Positions 32,601 to 44,339 of a stretch of DNA of 64,000 nucleotides are shown here, one piece after another. The position numbers were made by a program, and so were the translations under genes. Position 1 is the first letter of the stretch. Each line of letters begins with the position of its first letter. A model generated the notes under the pieces. The model searched no databases, was not told the DNA's origin, and saw nothing but the letters and a program-made list of their open reading frames with translations. Origin of the DNA: Prionace glauca (taxonomy: Eukaryota; Chordata; Chondrichthyes; Carcharhiniformes; Carcharhinidae); assembly GCA_037974335.1 (NCBI GenBank), contig CM075760.1, positions 7,437,432 through 7,501,431 on the forward strand, written 5' to 3'.

Positions 32601-33364
32601 AATGTAACCATCTCTGGCTTGGCTTAATTCCGTTGTCTAAGACCCACCAACTTCGTTCCATTTCCCTATTATAGGGTTTCCCCCAACCCCACCCGCTCTC
32701 CCACTTTCCCAGACAGGCATGTCCCCCCAGTCATGTCTGGGATGTGACTGAACTCAAGGTCCATCCGTGAAAGAGCCACTGCGCCACCCAGTGATCCACC
32801 CGTGTAAAAACACCTTCATCTCTGCCTTTTTATCATAAAATCCAGACAGAATGAATGAACAATGAGGAGACATCGGTGATTTCATTCATAAACTAGTCCG
32901 TCACTGACGAGTTTCAGATAATTCTAAACAGCAAAGGCCCTGCTTCATCAGAGGCCGATGCAGGACAGAGCTAGGCAGGAAATAGTTCCCTTTACACTGC
33001 CCCTTAAAAACATTATCAGAGTCGATACAGCGTGGATTGAGAGAACGAATCTCTGTACATTGTCCGATGAAACAATTTCAAGGCAGGCATACCACAAGCT
33101 AGATAGAGAACACATACAGAGCAGAGGTGCAAACCATGAGGTGAAGCAAGAGACTGAGGTGTATTTCACATAAGCACATTATCGATGACCAATTTCCAAA
33201 TTGTGACTAGTGTTATGGGATAATTTGAAGAGCCCAATACTGTCTTTAACTACACACAATATCAAACTCACGAGGCAAATAAACCTCCTCAACTCTCCGC
33301 GCAGGAGCAAGGCGCGAAATACAGGTGTCAGTACAAGTGGACAGTGTCATGGACACTGCCAAGC

Positions 33365-33710
33365 CTTAGGCCTGAAGGGGGGCTGAGTAGCGAGGGATTT
33401 GTAGGGGGAGGGGGCTGACAGGAGTGTCTGAGGTGGGAGTGGAACTGAGTGGGCTGTCTAAGTGGTGAGGGGTTGAGTTGGGTTCTGATGGTGTGGGTGG
33501 TTGTGTGAGGAGCCTAAGGAGGAGGTGGCTGAGTGGGGATCTGAGAGGGACAGAGTTGAGAGGGGTTTTGAGGGTGAGGCGGGTGAGTGAGGAGTCTGGG
33601 GGGGACTGGTGTGGGTGGGGTGCTGAGGGTGGGCAGGGCTGATTGAGGTGTCTGAGATTGAAAGAGGCTGAGTGGGTGTCTGAGGGAGAAGGAGGCTTCC
33701 AGAGGGTTAT
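33365..33710 (+). repeat. G-rich degenerate minisatellite
   Basis: Units of roughly 35-45 bases built on 'gggctgagtgggg..ctgagg' are recognisable but diverged. The minus-strand Pro/Ser/Leu frame across it is an artefact. Confidence 0.7.
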
Positions 33711-33714
33711 GGGA

Positions 33715-33815
33715 TAGGGTCTGGCTGGGACTATTGTGGCCCATTTGGACTGGTGCAGGCCCGATGGGCCAAATAACTTCCTCCTGCACGGTTGGAATTC
33801 TATGATTCTATGATA
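33715..33815 (+). mobile_element. CR1-type 3' tail
   Basis: 'gatgggccaaataacttcct' then 'attctatgattctatgat', the repeated octamer ending typical of CR1 elements. Confidence 0.75.
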
Positions 33816-33959
33816 TAAACACGGATTGCTGCTGATTAACACGGAATGGAATTGTCCTATCCCGCCCATTATGATTCCCATGGCAGGCGAGACCCAGATC
33901 ATATAAAAGTCCGATGACCTCAGGCGGGGATTTTCTGGCATTGGAACAAACACGGCCGA

Positions 33960-34960
33960 AAAATCATAGAGTCATTGAGGTTTACAGTATGGAAACAGGC
34001 CCTTCGGCCCAACTTGTCCATGCTGCCTTTTTTCATCCACCGCGAAGCTCGTCCCAATTGCCGGCATTTGACCCATTTTCATCTATCTTATCCATCTAAC
34101 TGACATCACGTTTTTTCACTGTCAAAACTGTACACACCTCTACTCCCTCTGGCACCTTTTCCAGGCACTCACTAACCTGTGTGTGAAACAATTGCCCATC
34201 CAGACCCATTTGCATCTTCTCCTCTCACCTTCGGCCTATTCCCTCGAGTTTTAGACTCCCTTACTTTTGGGAAAAGATATTGACTATCTAGCTGATCTGT
34301 GCCCCTCATTTTTTTGTAGACCTCCATAAGGTCACCCCTAGGCTTTCTACACAGCCGGGAAAAAGTTCCAGTCTATCACGTTTCTCCTTAAAACACAAAC
34401 AATCAAGTCCCTATACCCTCCTAGTGAATATTTTCTGAACTCTTTGTAGTTTAATAATATCCTTCCTGTAACAGGGTGACCAGAGCTGTACAGAGTATTC
34501 CGAGTGTGGCCTTACCAATGTCTTGTACAACTTCAACAAGTTGTCCCAACTCCTTTCTTCGCTGTTCTGACCAAGGAAACCAAGAATGCTGATTTCATTC
34601 CTCACAACTCTGCCCAACTATGACTCCACTTTCAAGGAGCTATGAACATGTACTCCCCCAGATTTCTTGGTTCTCGAACCGTCCCCAATGCCTTAGCATT
34701 AAGTAAGTGCTGCCCTGGTTCGATCTATCAAATGCATCACCTCGCATTCATCTAAATTAAACTCCATCTGTCATTCACCACTGGCCCAATTGATCAAGAT
34801 CCCATTACAATTAGAGATAACCTTTTTTTCACTATCCACTATGCCACCAATCTTGGTGTCAACTGAAAACTTAGTAACCATGCCTCCTAAATTCTCATCC
34901 AAATTATTAATATAAATGACAAATCACAATGGACCCACCCATGGTGCCGGAAGTCACAAG
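33960..34960 (-). mobile_element. CR1-like LINE fragment
   Basis: The minus strand ends in 'catagtcattgaggtttacag'-type sequence (complement at 33965). Upstream it encodes a recognisable RT thumb block (LYKTLVRPHSEYSVQLWSP) at 34411-34617 among many stops. It is old and heavily decayed. Confidence 0.75.
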
Positions 34961-35442
34961 TTAATTTCTCCAAGATTTTGGGTTCAGACTTTCCCCATTT
35001 CTTTCACTGATGCGATGCTGACAGCTCTACATTTCCAGGTTTAAAATGTTTTCCCTTACGGACAAGCTGGGGGGACTTTTGCATAATGTGTTCCTTTTTT
35101 TGTCACAATCCCATATCCCAGCAACATTGAAAGATACTGGTCAACCCTTCCGGCATTTCCAAAATTCCTTCCATTAGGAACGATCACACAGACCCAGAAT
35201 TATTTTGTGATGCATTGACAAAAATATGTTTTGAATGGAAAATATTAACCTGTTTGTTCAGTGACTGTAATTAACGTCGGAATTAATTCAACCAGTACTA
35301 ATCGTGTCTCTGGAGCATTCCCATCCAGGCTTCATAAAGGAGTTATGCACGGTGTCATTGGGAGTGTCACAGTGATAAGCGGCTCCACAGAGAGGGAGTC
35401 GAGGGATCAACATTGGGAGAAAGAAATTGCAAGCTTTCTGCA

Positions 35443-35659
35443 ATGGACCTGAATCCAGGAAAGGTAGATCTGGACGTTCCCATAATGGTTCTGCATCTGA
35501 GGGGCAGAGATCTGAATGTTACAACAATTGAGAGGAGTTTATACTCGATACTTTACAGGCTTTCTCTAGATTGGCTGCCTACAATTCATCGTGTTGAAAA
35601 TGTCCTGAAACTAATTCGATACTTTTACTATCCAATCCTGGCTATTGTTGGTGTCCCCG
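35443..35659 (+). CDS. GPR139-like receptor, exon 1
   Basis: The frame begins MDLNPGKVDLD (an alternative in-frame ATG lies 30 bases upstream at 35413). It continues through RDLNVTTIERSLYSILYRLS, DWLPTIHRVENVLKLIRYFYYP and into TM1 (ILAIVGVP), ending after the first base of a codon at donor GTAAGT (35660). This N-terminus, with its potential N-glycosylation site (NVTT), is characteristic of the GPR139-like receptors that are expanded in sharks. Exon 2 lies 5.3 kb downstream and the junction is phase-compatible (Val). No lesion is seen. The ligand is unknown. Confidence 0.88.
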
Positions 35660-36059
35660 GTAAGTTTCTCCACTGATTATGAATGATGTAACCCGTGTTT
35701 AACTCTGCCACTCTTGCCGTCTGCTCTACCCTGTTTGCGACTGTTGCTTGTGGTCTGAGTCCTTATTGAGTTATCACATCTGGAAAGCGCGGATCACTAC
35801 GTTAAAGATGCCTGTGTTGTGAAGTTGAGTTTGTAAAGATGTAAAAGATGTTTAGAAAGATGAAAAAGAATTGCAAAAACCGGTAGGAGCGGGGAAAAGT
35901 GTGCGATCACTTTAAAAATGTTATTTTCTTTGACGCTAATATGTTTAAACTGCAGAATGCACAGAAACTCTAAGTTGCAACACTTATTCCAGAGGCCAAA
36001 AACATCGGGGCTGTTTTGGTAACCGGCACAGCAGGTTTTGCATTGTGGTCAGCACAGTA

Positions 36060-36870
36060 TGAAATCTCACAACACCAGGTTAATGTCCAACAGACTTATT
36101 TGGTACTATGAGCTTTTGGAATTTTGCTGTTTCTTCAGGCGTGTGAAGAGCTATGTTCAAAAACGGGACATATAAAGACACAAACTCAATTAACAAAATA
36201 ATGGTGGGAATGTGAGTCTTTCCAGGTAAGCAAGTCTGAAAGACACAGACAATGTGAGTGGAGAAAGGGTTAAGCATAGGTTAAAGGGGTGTGTATTGTC
36301 TCCAGCCAGGACAGTGAGTGAGATTTCGCAAACCCAGGCAAGTCGTGGGGGTTACAGATAGTGTGACATCAACACAAGATCCCAGTTGAGGCCATCCTCA
36401 GGTGTGTGGAACTTGGCTATCAGTCTCTGTTCAGCGAACCTGCACTGTCGTGTGTCATGAAGGTCGCCTTGGAGAATGCGTACGTGAAGATCAGAGGCTG
36501 GGTGTCCATGAGTGCTGAAGTATTCCCCACTGGGATACTCCTGGTGATCGACAACCTGGGTTTGCAAAATCTCACTAACTGCCCTGACTGGCGACAATAC
36601 ACATCTCTTTAACCTGTGTTTGGCCATCTCTCCACTCACATTGTCTGTACCTTTAAGACTTGATTATCTCTATAGATTCACATTCCAACCGCCCTGTTTG
36701 TGAACAGAGCTTCCACTCACCTGATGAAGGGACAGCTCTCCAAAAGCTTGTGCTGCCAAATGAACCTGTTGGACTTGAACCTGGTGTTGTGAGAATTCTT
36801 ACTGTGCTTACCCCAGTCCAACGCGAGCATCTCCACATCATAGTTTTGCATTATGCCAGCTGATGTATTT
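36060..36870 (-). mobile_element. Penelope-like element remnant with inverted ends
   Basis: The minus-strand frame 36639-36352 carries a GIY-YIG-type nuclease C-terminal block (GEYFSTHGHPASDLHVRILQ, then AEQRLIAKF and EDGLNWDL). It is flanked by an inverted pair at about 36062-36160 and 36700-36800, both bearing the 'cacaacaccaggtt' motif in opposite orientations. A better-preserved relative is at 47857-48605. It lies in the receptor intron. Confidence 0.75.
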
Positions 36871-37299
36871 AAATAAAACACACAGCTAAAAGGGACCTAT
36901 TTGAAGTTATTGTTGTTGCCAACCTCAAGCCAATCTGAGTCCAGGGTTGTTGACAGGTCATTAGGATTATATAAAAAAAACACAGAACTGCCTTCAGGGC
37001 AGATCCACCAGTGCTTGAGCCAGGAGTACAACCAGAAGCAGAGCCCGATCACCTGAAGCAGTTAGATTTCAGACAGCCATGGAGAGAGATTACTTCTCTC
37101 AATGGGTGGTGAATCTGTTGAATTAATTATCGGAGAGCGGTGGACGTTAGGACTTGATGAACGTAAGGAGACAGACAGAACTTTGAATATTAATGGATTA
37201 GAGAATGGACTGGGGGTGCGGTTCGTAGTGGAGGGCAGCACTGCTTGGGAATGGGAAGGGAGGGAGGGGGCTGGGTAGTATCGTACTTGGTGTGCCCCT

Positions 37300-38520
37300 G
37301 ATCGAACATAGAACACTACAGCACAAACAGGCCCTTCGACCCACAAGTTGTGCCGATCACATCCATACCTACCAAGCCATAGAGTTATCTGTAACTTCCA
37401 ATGCCATTAGATCCCATATACTCATCCAGAAGTCTTTTAAATGACCCCAGCGAGTTCCCCTCTACCACCACTGACGGCAGCCGATTCCACTCACTCACCA
37501 CCCTCTGAGTGAAAAACTTACCCCGAACATCTCCTCTGTACTTGCTTCCCAGCACCTTAAACCTGTGTCCTCTCGTATCAACCATTTCAACCGTGGGAAA
37601 TAGCCTCCGAGAATCCACCCTATCTATTCCTCTCAACATTTTACAAAACTTCTATAAGGTCGCCTCTCAACCTTTGTCTCTCCAGGGAGAAGAGACCTAG
37701 CTCCCTCAACCTATCTTCATAAGGCATGCCTCCCAATCCAGGCAATGTCCTTGTAAATCTTCTCTGCACCCTCTCAATAGCTTCCACATCCTTCCCGTAG
37801 TAAGCCGACCAGAACTGCACACAGTACTCCAAGTGGGGTCTGACAAGGGTCCTATAAAGTTGCAGCATTACCTCCTGACTCCTAAACTCAATGCCTCGAT
37901 TAATGAAGGCCAGTACACCATCCACCTGCGAGGCCTATTTAAGAGTCCTACGGACCCAGACCCCAAGATCCTTCTGCCGTTCAACCCTTCAGCTAAGACT
38001 GCTACCCTTGACATTGCACTCCTGCATCCTTTTGGTCCTGCCAAAATGGACCACTACACATTTATCCGTGTTGAAGTCCAGCTGCCACTTCTCCGCCCAG
38101 TCTTGCATCCTATTTATGTCACGCTGCAACTTCTGACATCCCTCCAGACTATCCACAACACCACCAACCTTCGTATCGTCGGCGAACTTCCTAACCCATC
38201 CCTCCACTTCCTCATCTAGGTCATTTATGAAAATGACAAACAGCAAAGGTCCTAGAATAGATCCCTGGGGCACTCCACTGGTGACCGACCTCCATGCAGA
38301 AAAAGACCCATCCACAATCACTCTCTGCCTTCTGCAGGCAAGCCAGTTCTGGGTCCACAAAGCCAAAGCCCCTTGGATCCCATGCCCTCTCACCTTCGCA
38401 AGAAATCTTGCATGGGGGACCTTATCAAACACCTTGCTATAGTCCATGTAAACCACATCCACCATTCTTCCTTCATCAATGTGTCCAGCCAAGATAGTTA
38501 AGGGTTTACTTGGCAATTGT
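37300..38520 (-). mobile_element. CR1 LINE reverse-transcriptase region
   Basis: The minus strand encodes a CR1 RT in two main frames. One has the palm with DYSKVFDKVPHARFL, SGVPQGSILGPLLFVIFIND and the catalytic FADD in KFADDTKVGG. The other is the C-terminal part with LVRPHLEYCVQFWSAYYGKD, VQRRFTRTLPGLGG and FFTQRVVSEWNRLPS. It ends in a 'tagaacactacagcacaaac' tail near 37310. Several stops and frame changes are present, so it is inactive. Confidence 0.92.
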
Positions 38521-39785
38521 CCAGAAGACGTATTCCACTGGGAAGCTGTGCTGTGCCTGCTACCATCTGGCTAACTTACATCAGATCATAGATTCACAGA
38601 AAACAAAATAGAGGGGATAAGCTCGAGTGACTTCGGGTTTTATTTTAAAGGTGCAGGCTATACGGACACGGTAATGACATCTGCGGACCTGTTGCGGAGA
38701 TAGGTGAACTGTAGTGGATCCAAGCAATCTGGGAGGTTGGAACTGATTCTTGCCATAACTAACGTCCTGGTGCATCATATAATATTGGACAAATGTGTCA
38801 CTGGAGAATAGTCATTAAGGCAGGCTGCTTGGTTTTTCTTTGGCAGCGGCCTTGGTTTGAGTTTTTTTTTTACTTGGCGCATGGATCAGCGACTTTCCGA
38901 CTGAGAGAGGACTCACTGCACTTCCCTGGTTCAGTAGGCAGCAAAAAATAATACACTGGGCACTATGAAAGGTAGCTATACACTGAACCCTGATGCTTTG
39001 AAAGCAAACCCTCTGTGTCATTCGAGTGTGAGATTATTATTTCTTCCAGTGTTGTGCGTTCAGTGGCCACAATGCTGTGGTCTCCCCTACAGGATATAAT
39101 CATTTGTAAATATTATAGAGATTCTGAACGGTCGAGGCATTAGGATCTCTCTCTGCCAACTGCTGGTAGTGTCCAGAGGAAAGGGTAAAACCAGCACTGT
39201 TTGGTAGCAGCTCTGCTGAAGGGCTTGTCAGTAGCTATCTGAAAGGTGACAGATTACTGCTTACAGGACTCCACTCTGAATTTTCTGTCAGAGTTACCTC
39301 CACAGCCTTCTCACACTCCAAATCCCCCATAAGGTAGAAAGACTATTTACCTAGAGCTGAGTGAGGGTCAATTTTGAGGACACCCGGAAAACTCTTTCCA
39401 AAATGTACACCATTTTGTACCTAACATGGAGCATCATATTGGCACAGTGGTGTTAGTGTGAGTGGGTGAAACGACTATTATGGACTCAGGGTGTAGTTCA
39501 ATAACGGCACAGCTTTATTTTCTTTTTCGTCGACGGAGGCACAGTCAGGTCATACAATCAGACTGTCCCGAAAGCATACTAAACACCCACCGTATCGGGC
39601 CACAGTTATACCTGATCTTCGGTGTAGTATGCGATTCAAATGTTAATACTTTATTTACAGTATTTGACTTCAGCCATCCTGTCTTGATGTTTTCGAGTGT
39701 TGGGGCAATTCTTTTAAGTGTGTGTTAATCATTTTTGTCTGATTGGTTATTAATGGTCTAGAATCTCAGAGGTTTGAACCATTAG
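38520..39785. other. Receptor intron, nothing recognised
   Basis: Unique-looking intron sequence without a supported exon, RNA gene or named repeat. Confidence 0.35.
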
Positions 39786-39787
39786 GT

Positions 39788-40350
39788 GTAGAACATAAAA
39801 CATAGAACACTACAGCACAAACAGGCCCTTCGGCCCACGAGTTGCGCCGATCACATCAACACCTACCAACCTACAGACCTATCTATAACCCTCAATCTCA
39901 TTAAACCCCATATACTCATCCAGAAGTCTTTTAAAAGACCCCAGCGAGTTCGCCTCCACAACCACTGACGGCAGCCGATTCCATTCACTCACCACCCTCT
40001 GAGTGAAAAACTTACCCCTAACATCACTTCTGAACTTCCCTCCCTGTACCTTAAATCTGAGTCCTCTTGTAGCAACCATTTCAACCCGGGGAAATAGCCT
40101 CTGGGAGTCCACCCTATCTATTCCTCTAAACATTTTGTAAATTTCTATCAGGTCGCCTCTCAACCTTCATCTCTCCAGGGAAAAGAGTCCCAGCTTCCTC
40201 AACCTAACTTCATAAGGCATGCCTCCCAGTCTAGGCAACATCCTTGTAAATCTCCTCTGTACCCTCTCAATAGCTTCTACATCTTTCCTATAGTGAGGCG
40301 ACCAGAACTGCGCACAATACTCTAAATGAGGCCTGACAAGGGTCTTCTAA
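39788..40350 (-). mobile_element. CR1 LINE 3' portion
   Basis: It is the same subfamily as 37300-38520. The minus frame reads FRGIDRVDSQRLFPRVE, KFRSDVRGKFFTQRVVSEWN and a 3' tail near 39792. It is truncated at about 40345. Confidence 0.88.
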
Positions 40351-40674
40351 AATGTGTCATTGATCTCCAAAGATGTTTAAAGGGCCAGGGACGTTTCCTT
40401 AACTATGCTAATTTTAGGTGTCTCCATGGGTTGTTTGACTGTTTTAGAAGTGCTGATTTTGATGGGGTGGGATTTTTAAAAAAAAATTTACTTCCTGTAG
40501 GTGCCATCCTGTCCAGCTTCCCTTGTGTGCTCACCCTCATTTGCATTCTAAAAGTATGCTCTTGCCTACTGATCGGTGTCTGTTCCTTTGTGAATTTTGT
40601 GGAGAGGCTCTGAGTGTAATTTTACTCTGCCTCCATATTTTGTGCCCAATTTCATAAAATCTGCTGTTGGATAA

Positions 40675-40835
40675 CAGTGGTTCGCAGTGCTGACTCACAG
40701 CATCAGAAATCTGGGTTCAATTCCAGGCTTGGGTCACTGTTTGTGTTGAGTTTGGACCTTATCTCCGTGTCTGCATGGGTTTCCTCCAGATGCTCCACTT
40801 TCCTCTCACACTCCAAAAGATGTGCTGGATTATAA
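40675..40835 (+). mobile_element. tRNA-derived SINE (type 1), partial
   Basis: 'cagtgctgactcacagcatc' with box B-like 'gggttcaattccaggc', followed by the body 'gtctgcatgggtttcctcc'. It sits about 120 bases upstream of the receptor exon 2 acceptor. Confidence 0.7.
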
Positions 40836-40951
40836 AAAAAAAACTCATTCAGTGTGTGTGCACATTTAAAAAATTGTTGAACCTGCAGTTTAAATGGTAA
40901 CTTATTCCCCTGATTCATGTCTAATTTTATTCCTTACTTCCTTCCTGGCAG

Positions 40952-41853
40952 TGAACATAATGACAATTGTGACATTGATGAGCAGAAACTGTGGTTTGTC
41001 CAAATGTATCACTCGTTACCTGGTGGCCATGTCAGTGGGGGATCTGCTCGTCATTATCCTCGACCTGATATTGAGACACATTCCCATTGTGTATTGGGAA
41101 CACTTTTATTTCCTACTGTCATTCCCCGTGTGTAACATCCACGCCGTCCTGCTTTATGCAGCCACTGACTGTTCTGTCTGGTTCACCGTCACTTTCACCT
41201 TTGATCGATTTGTGGCCATTTGCTGCTCGAAGCTGAAAAGTAAATATTGCACTGAGAAATCAGCGGCTGTGGTTCTGGGAACAGTGACAGTGCTGAGCTG
41301 TTTAAAAAATGTTTCCTGGTATTTTATGTTATTAAATCGATATGGGTTGATGAACAATCCCTGGTTTTGTCGCTTCTCATGGGAAGCTGCAGAATCTCCG
41401 GTCTGGGGAACAATCGAGTTCCTCCACAACATTCTAACCCCGTGTGTCCCATTCGTCCTGATTCTGCTGCTCAATGCTCTCATCGTCAGACACATTTTTG
41501 TGAGCAGCAGAGCCCGCAGGAGACTCCGGGCTCACAGCAGTGGGGAGACCCCAAGTGACCCAGAGATGGAGAGGCGAAGAAAATCCATCACTTTACTGTT
41601 TGTTATCTCAGCCAATTTCATCCTCTTATGGTCGACATTAATGGTTTATACCATATGGATTCGGATGTATAATTTGGGCTATCAATCAGTAAGGTTACAT
41701 CTGATTGATTTGGAATTGGGCTTTATGCTGCAACTCACAAGTTGCTGCACAAATACAGCCATTTACGCTGTGACACAGACTCACTTCAGACAGCAGTTAA
41801 AAGATCTCCTGAAATACCCCCTTACTGCAATGCTTCAACTCAATAAACCCTGA
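40952..41853 (+). CDS. GPR139-like receptor, exon 2 (rhodopsin-like GPCR)
   Basis: After acceptor CTTCCTGGCAG the exon carries the rest of a class A receptor, about 372 residues in total with exon 1. TM1 ends with VNIMTIVTLM and TM2 has VAMSVGDLLVIILDL. TM3 has CNIHAVLLY and ends with DRF in place of DRY. TM4 has AAVVLGTVTVLS. TM5 has the conserved Pro in LTPCVPFVLILLLN, and TM6 has LLFVISANFILLW. TM7 has CCTNTAIYAVTQ, an NPxxY variant. A Cys in FPVCNIH at the top of TM3 fits the usual loop disulphide. No lesion is seen; TGA ends at 41853. Identification as GPR139-like rests on remembered shark family sequences. The role is presumably a plasma-membrane neuropeptide or amino-acid receptor. Confidence 0.92.
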
Positions 41854-41939
41854 CAGGAAACTGCAACCACAAGTTCCATGACTGTTTCTGTTGCAATTCA
41901 TATTGAAAACAAAACACCCTTGCAGAAGCAGAAATAGTT

Positions 41940-42353
41940 ACAGGTAGAGAGAGAGGGGACAATATTAACAACAATGAGAGTGATAGAGAGAGAGATTGGC
42001 AGAGAGAGGGAAAAACACAAAGAAAGAGTTTCTAACAGGGACAGAGAAAGAAACAGACAGAGAGAGAGAAAGAACAGAAACAGAGAGAGACTCTTACAGA
42101 GCGAGAGAGACAGGGATAGAGAGTGGAGAAAATGATGAAGGTGATATACAGAGAAGGAGAAAGAGAGACAGAAGAAGACAAACTGGGGGTTGTAATAAAA
42201 GAGGGAAAGGGAGAGGAAGGGAAAATGGGAGACAAAAAGTGGGGCAAAGGGAAATAGCCAGAGGCAGAAAGAAACAGATATAGAGACAGAGAGCGGAAAT
42301 GAATGGGAAACAGTGAGACTGAATGAGTATAATGGAAACAACAAGAACAAAAG

Positions 42354-42409
<56 letters not shown>

Positions 42410-42420
42410 GCACAGAAAGT
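41940..42420 (+). repeat. GA-rich tract with pure TG and GA runs
   Basis: Purine-rich 'gagagaga' sequence with a (GT)n(GA)n run at 42359-42408. Leu/Ser and Arg/Glu frames across it are artefacts. An AATAAA at 42195 could serve the receptor transcript, but this is unproven. Confidence 0.85.
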
Positions 42421-42594
42421 GACGGAGAGACATATTTAAAGACTTTACCGATAACCATCAGGTGGAGTTATTGGAATATGAGCTCCCTGATTGAGGCAGT
42501 TAATGCTGTCCACTCCAGGAGCTCTGCAGATGTATATAATATGGAGTGTCTTGGTTACCAGAACTCAGGATGTGTACACTCAGGATGTGGACAG

Positions 42595-42880
42595 GTGGTT
42601 TTATCACTCGACTATTAATACAGAAACTCAGCTAATGTATTGGGCATCCGGGTTCCAATCTCGTCACAGCAGATGGTGGAATTTGAATAAATAGATCAGG
42701 AGTTTAGAATCCGCTGGTGACCATAAAAAAATTGTTGATTGTCGGGAAAACCCCAACTGGTTCACCAATGTCCCAGGAAAGGAAATCTGTTGTCCTTCCG
42801 TGGTCAGGCCTAACCGTGACTCCAGGGCCGCAACAATGTGGTTGACACTTAATTGCCCTCTGAACACGGGTGACTAGGAG
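42595..42880 (+). mobile_element. tRNA-derived SINE (type 2), near full length
   Basis: Degenerate tRNA-like head (box B-like 'gggttccaatctcgt'), then 'gcagatggtggaatttgaat', 'ttgttgattgtcgggaaaa', 'ggaaatctgttgtccttccg' and 'caatgtggttgacacttaat', all in the order usual for this family. Confidence 0.8.
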
Positions 42881-43059
42881 GCCGAGTCGCGAAGGCAGAT
42901 ATCTTGAGCTGGTTACAATTAACAGACAACTGGTCACATCCCCAATGGAAGAGACAGTAATCATGAAATTTTTCAAAATTCTCCCAGCAGCAGCCAATAA
43001 TATTTGGCTGTGGAGGCAAACTTACCCAGTCCTGAATAAACTGAAGAAGTAAGAGCTGA

Positions 43060-44290
43060 TGGGGGTAACCAAAAGGCTGTTACAGCAGAATTGCACCCAT
43101 ATTGGAGTGGCAGAGAACAGCTGACTGTGGAAGATGGCATACTCCTATGGGGTTCAAGAGTGTCATCCTGAGACACCATCCCAACCCGGCCGAACTTTAC
43201 CATGGCCACCCAGAAGTGGCAAACTGACGATCCTCCAAATTGCCACGTCTGGTGGCCAGGTATGGATACAGATATTTGCTTGTGTGTCAGTGTTGGCAAT
43301 ATCAACAAGGGCAGAACAGTCACCAGTCACTATTCTTTACACTTGGGTTGGCCGTAGACGTGAGTGCACATGGACAGTGCCGGACCGTTCATGGGGTCTG
43401 TGTTCCTGATATTGGTAGATGCTCATTCAAAATGGATGGCCATACACAGGATGAGTTAATCAAACACAAGGAGAAGAGTGGAGAAACTTCACACCTCTTT
43501 CTTGACACCAGGCATTCTGCAGGTGTTGAATTCTAAAAATGGACCACCCTCCATCAGTCAGGAATTTGTGCATTGCATGAACTTGAGCAATATTTGATGC
43601 GTTGCTGTAGAGGGTACTGGTGAGGCTGCAACAGGAATACCGTGTGCAGTTTTGATCGGCGTACTTGTGGAAGGATATATTGGCCTTGGAGGGAGTGCAG
43701 AGAAGGTTCACTGGGCTGATACCAGAGATGAGGGGGTTAACCTATGAGGAGAGATTTAATGGACTGTATCTGTACTCATTGGAGTTTCGAAGGCTGAGGG
43801 GGGATCTTATAAGATAATGAAGGGGATGGATAGGGTAGAGGTAGAGAGTTTCTTCCCGCTTAGAAAGGACAGCAGGACTAGAGGGCACAGCCTCAAAATA
43901 ATGGGGGGAGGACAGTTTAGATCGGAGTTGAGGAGGAACTTCTTCACTCAAAGTGTGGTGAATCTCTGGAATTCTCTGCCCATTGAAGTGGTGGAGGCTA
44001 CCTCGCTGAATACATTTAAGTCATGGGTAGATAGATTTCTGATAGACAAGGGAATTAAGGGTTAAGGGGAGAAAGCGGGAAAGTGGAATTGATCCACTTC
44101 AGATCAGCCATGATCTTGTCGAATGGCAGGGCAGGCTCGAAGGCCTACTGCTGCTCCCATTTCTTATGTTCTTATGCGTTAGGACAGTGCCCACATTACC
44201 CATCATCCAATGGTCTGGCAGAAAGAGTTGTGTTCCCTGACAACTGAGTCGATATTGAAGAGAATCCTCAGCACCACAGGACATAAACAA
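43060..44290 (+). mobile_element. Ty3/gypsy-type LTR retrotransposon fossil (integrase part), split by a CR1
   Basis: Scattered frames match the integrase zinc-binding and core region of Ty3/gypsy elements, in order and on the plus strand. The part before about 43603 and a short continuation after about 44180 belong together, and a CR1 sits between them. No LTR, gag or reverse transcriptase was recognised nearby. The fossil is fragmentary and broken in several places. It predates the CR1 inserted in it. Confidence 0.7.
43604..44173 (+). mobile_element. CR1 LINE 3' portion inserted in the Ty3/gypsy fossil
   Basis: It carries RT C-terminal frames (MDRVEVESFFPLRKDSRTRG, LRRNFFTQSVVNLWNSLP) and ends in 'atttcttatgttcttatg'. 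ATGCGTT occurs at both junctions (43597-43603 and 44174-44180), which suggests a short target-site duplication. Confidence 0.85.
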
Positions 44291-44339
44291 ACGGTCCCAG
44301 TTCCAGTGCTACATAAATCCACCTGTGGCTTGAATCCTC

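Noticed and set aside
33366-33953. 195-codon Pro/Ser-rich minus-strand frame
   Set aside because: It spans a G-rich minisatellite and a CR1 tail; there is no conserved domain.
36352-36639. 95-codon minus-strand frame as a host nuclease gene
   Set aside because: It matches the Penelope-like element ORF at 48007 and lies between the same inverted ends, so it is a mobile-element remnant.
37989-38516. Reverse-transcriptase frame as a retroviral pol
   Set aside because: The motifs (YMDYSKVFDKVPH, SGVPQGSILGPLLF, FADD) and the 3' tail are those of a CR1 non-LTR element. No LTR or retroviral feature accompanies it.
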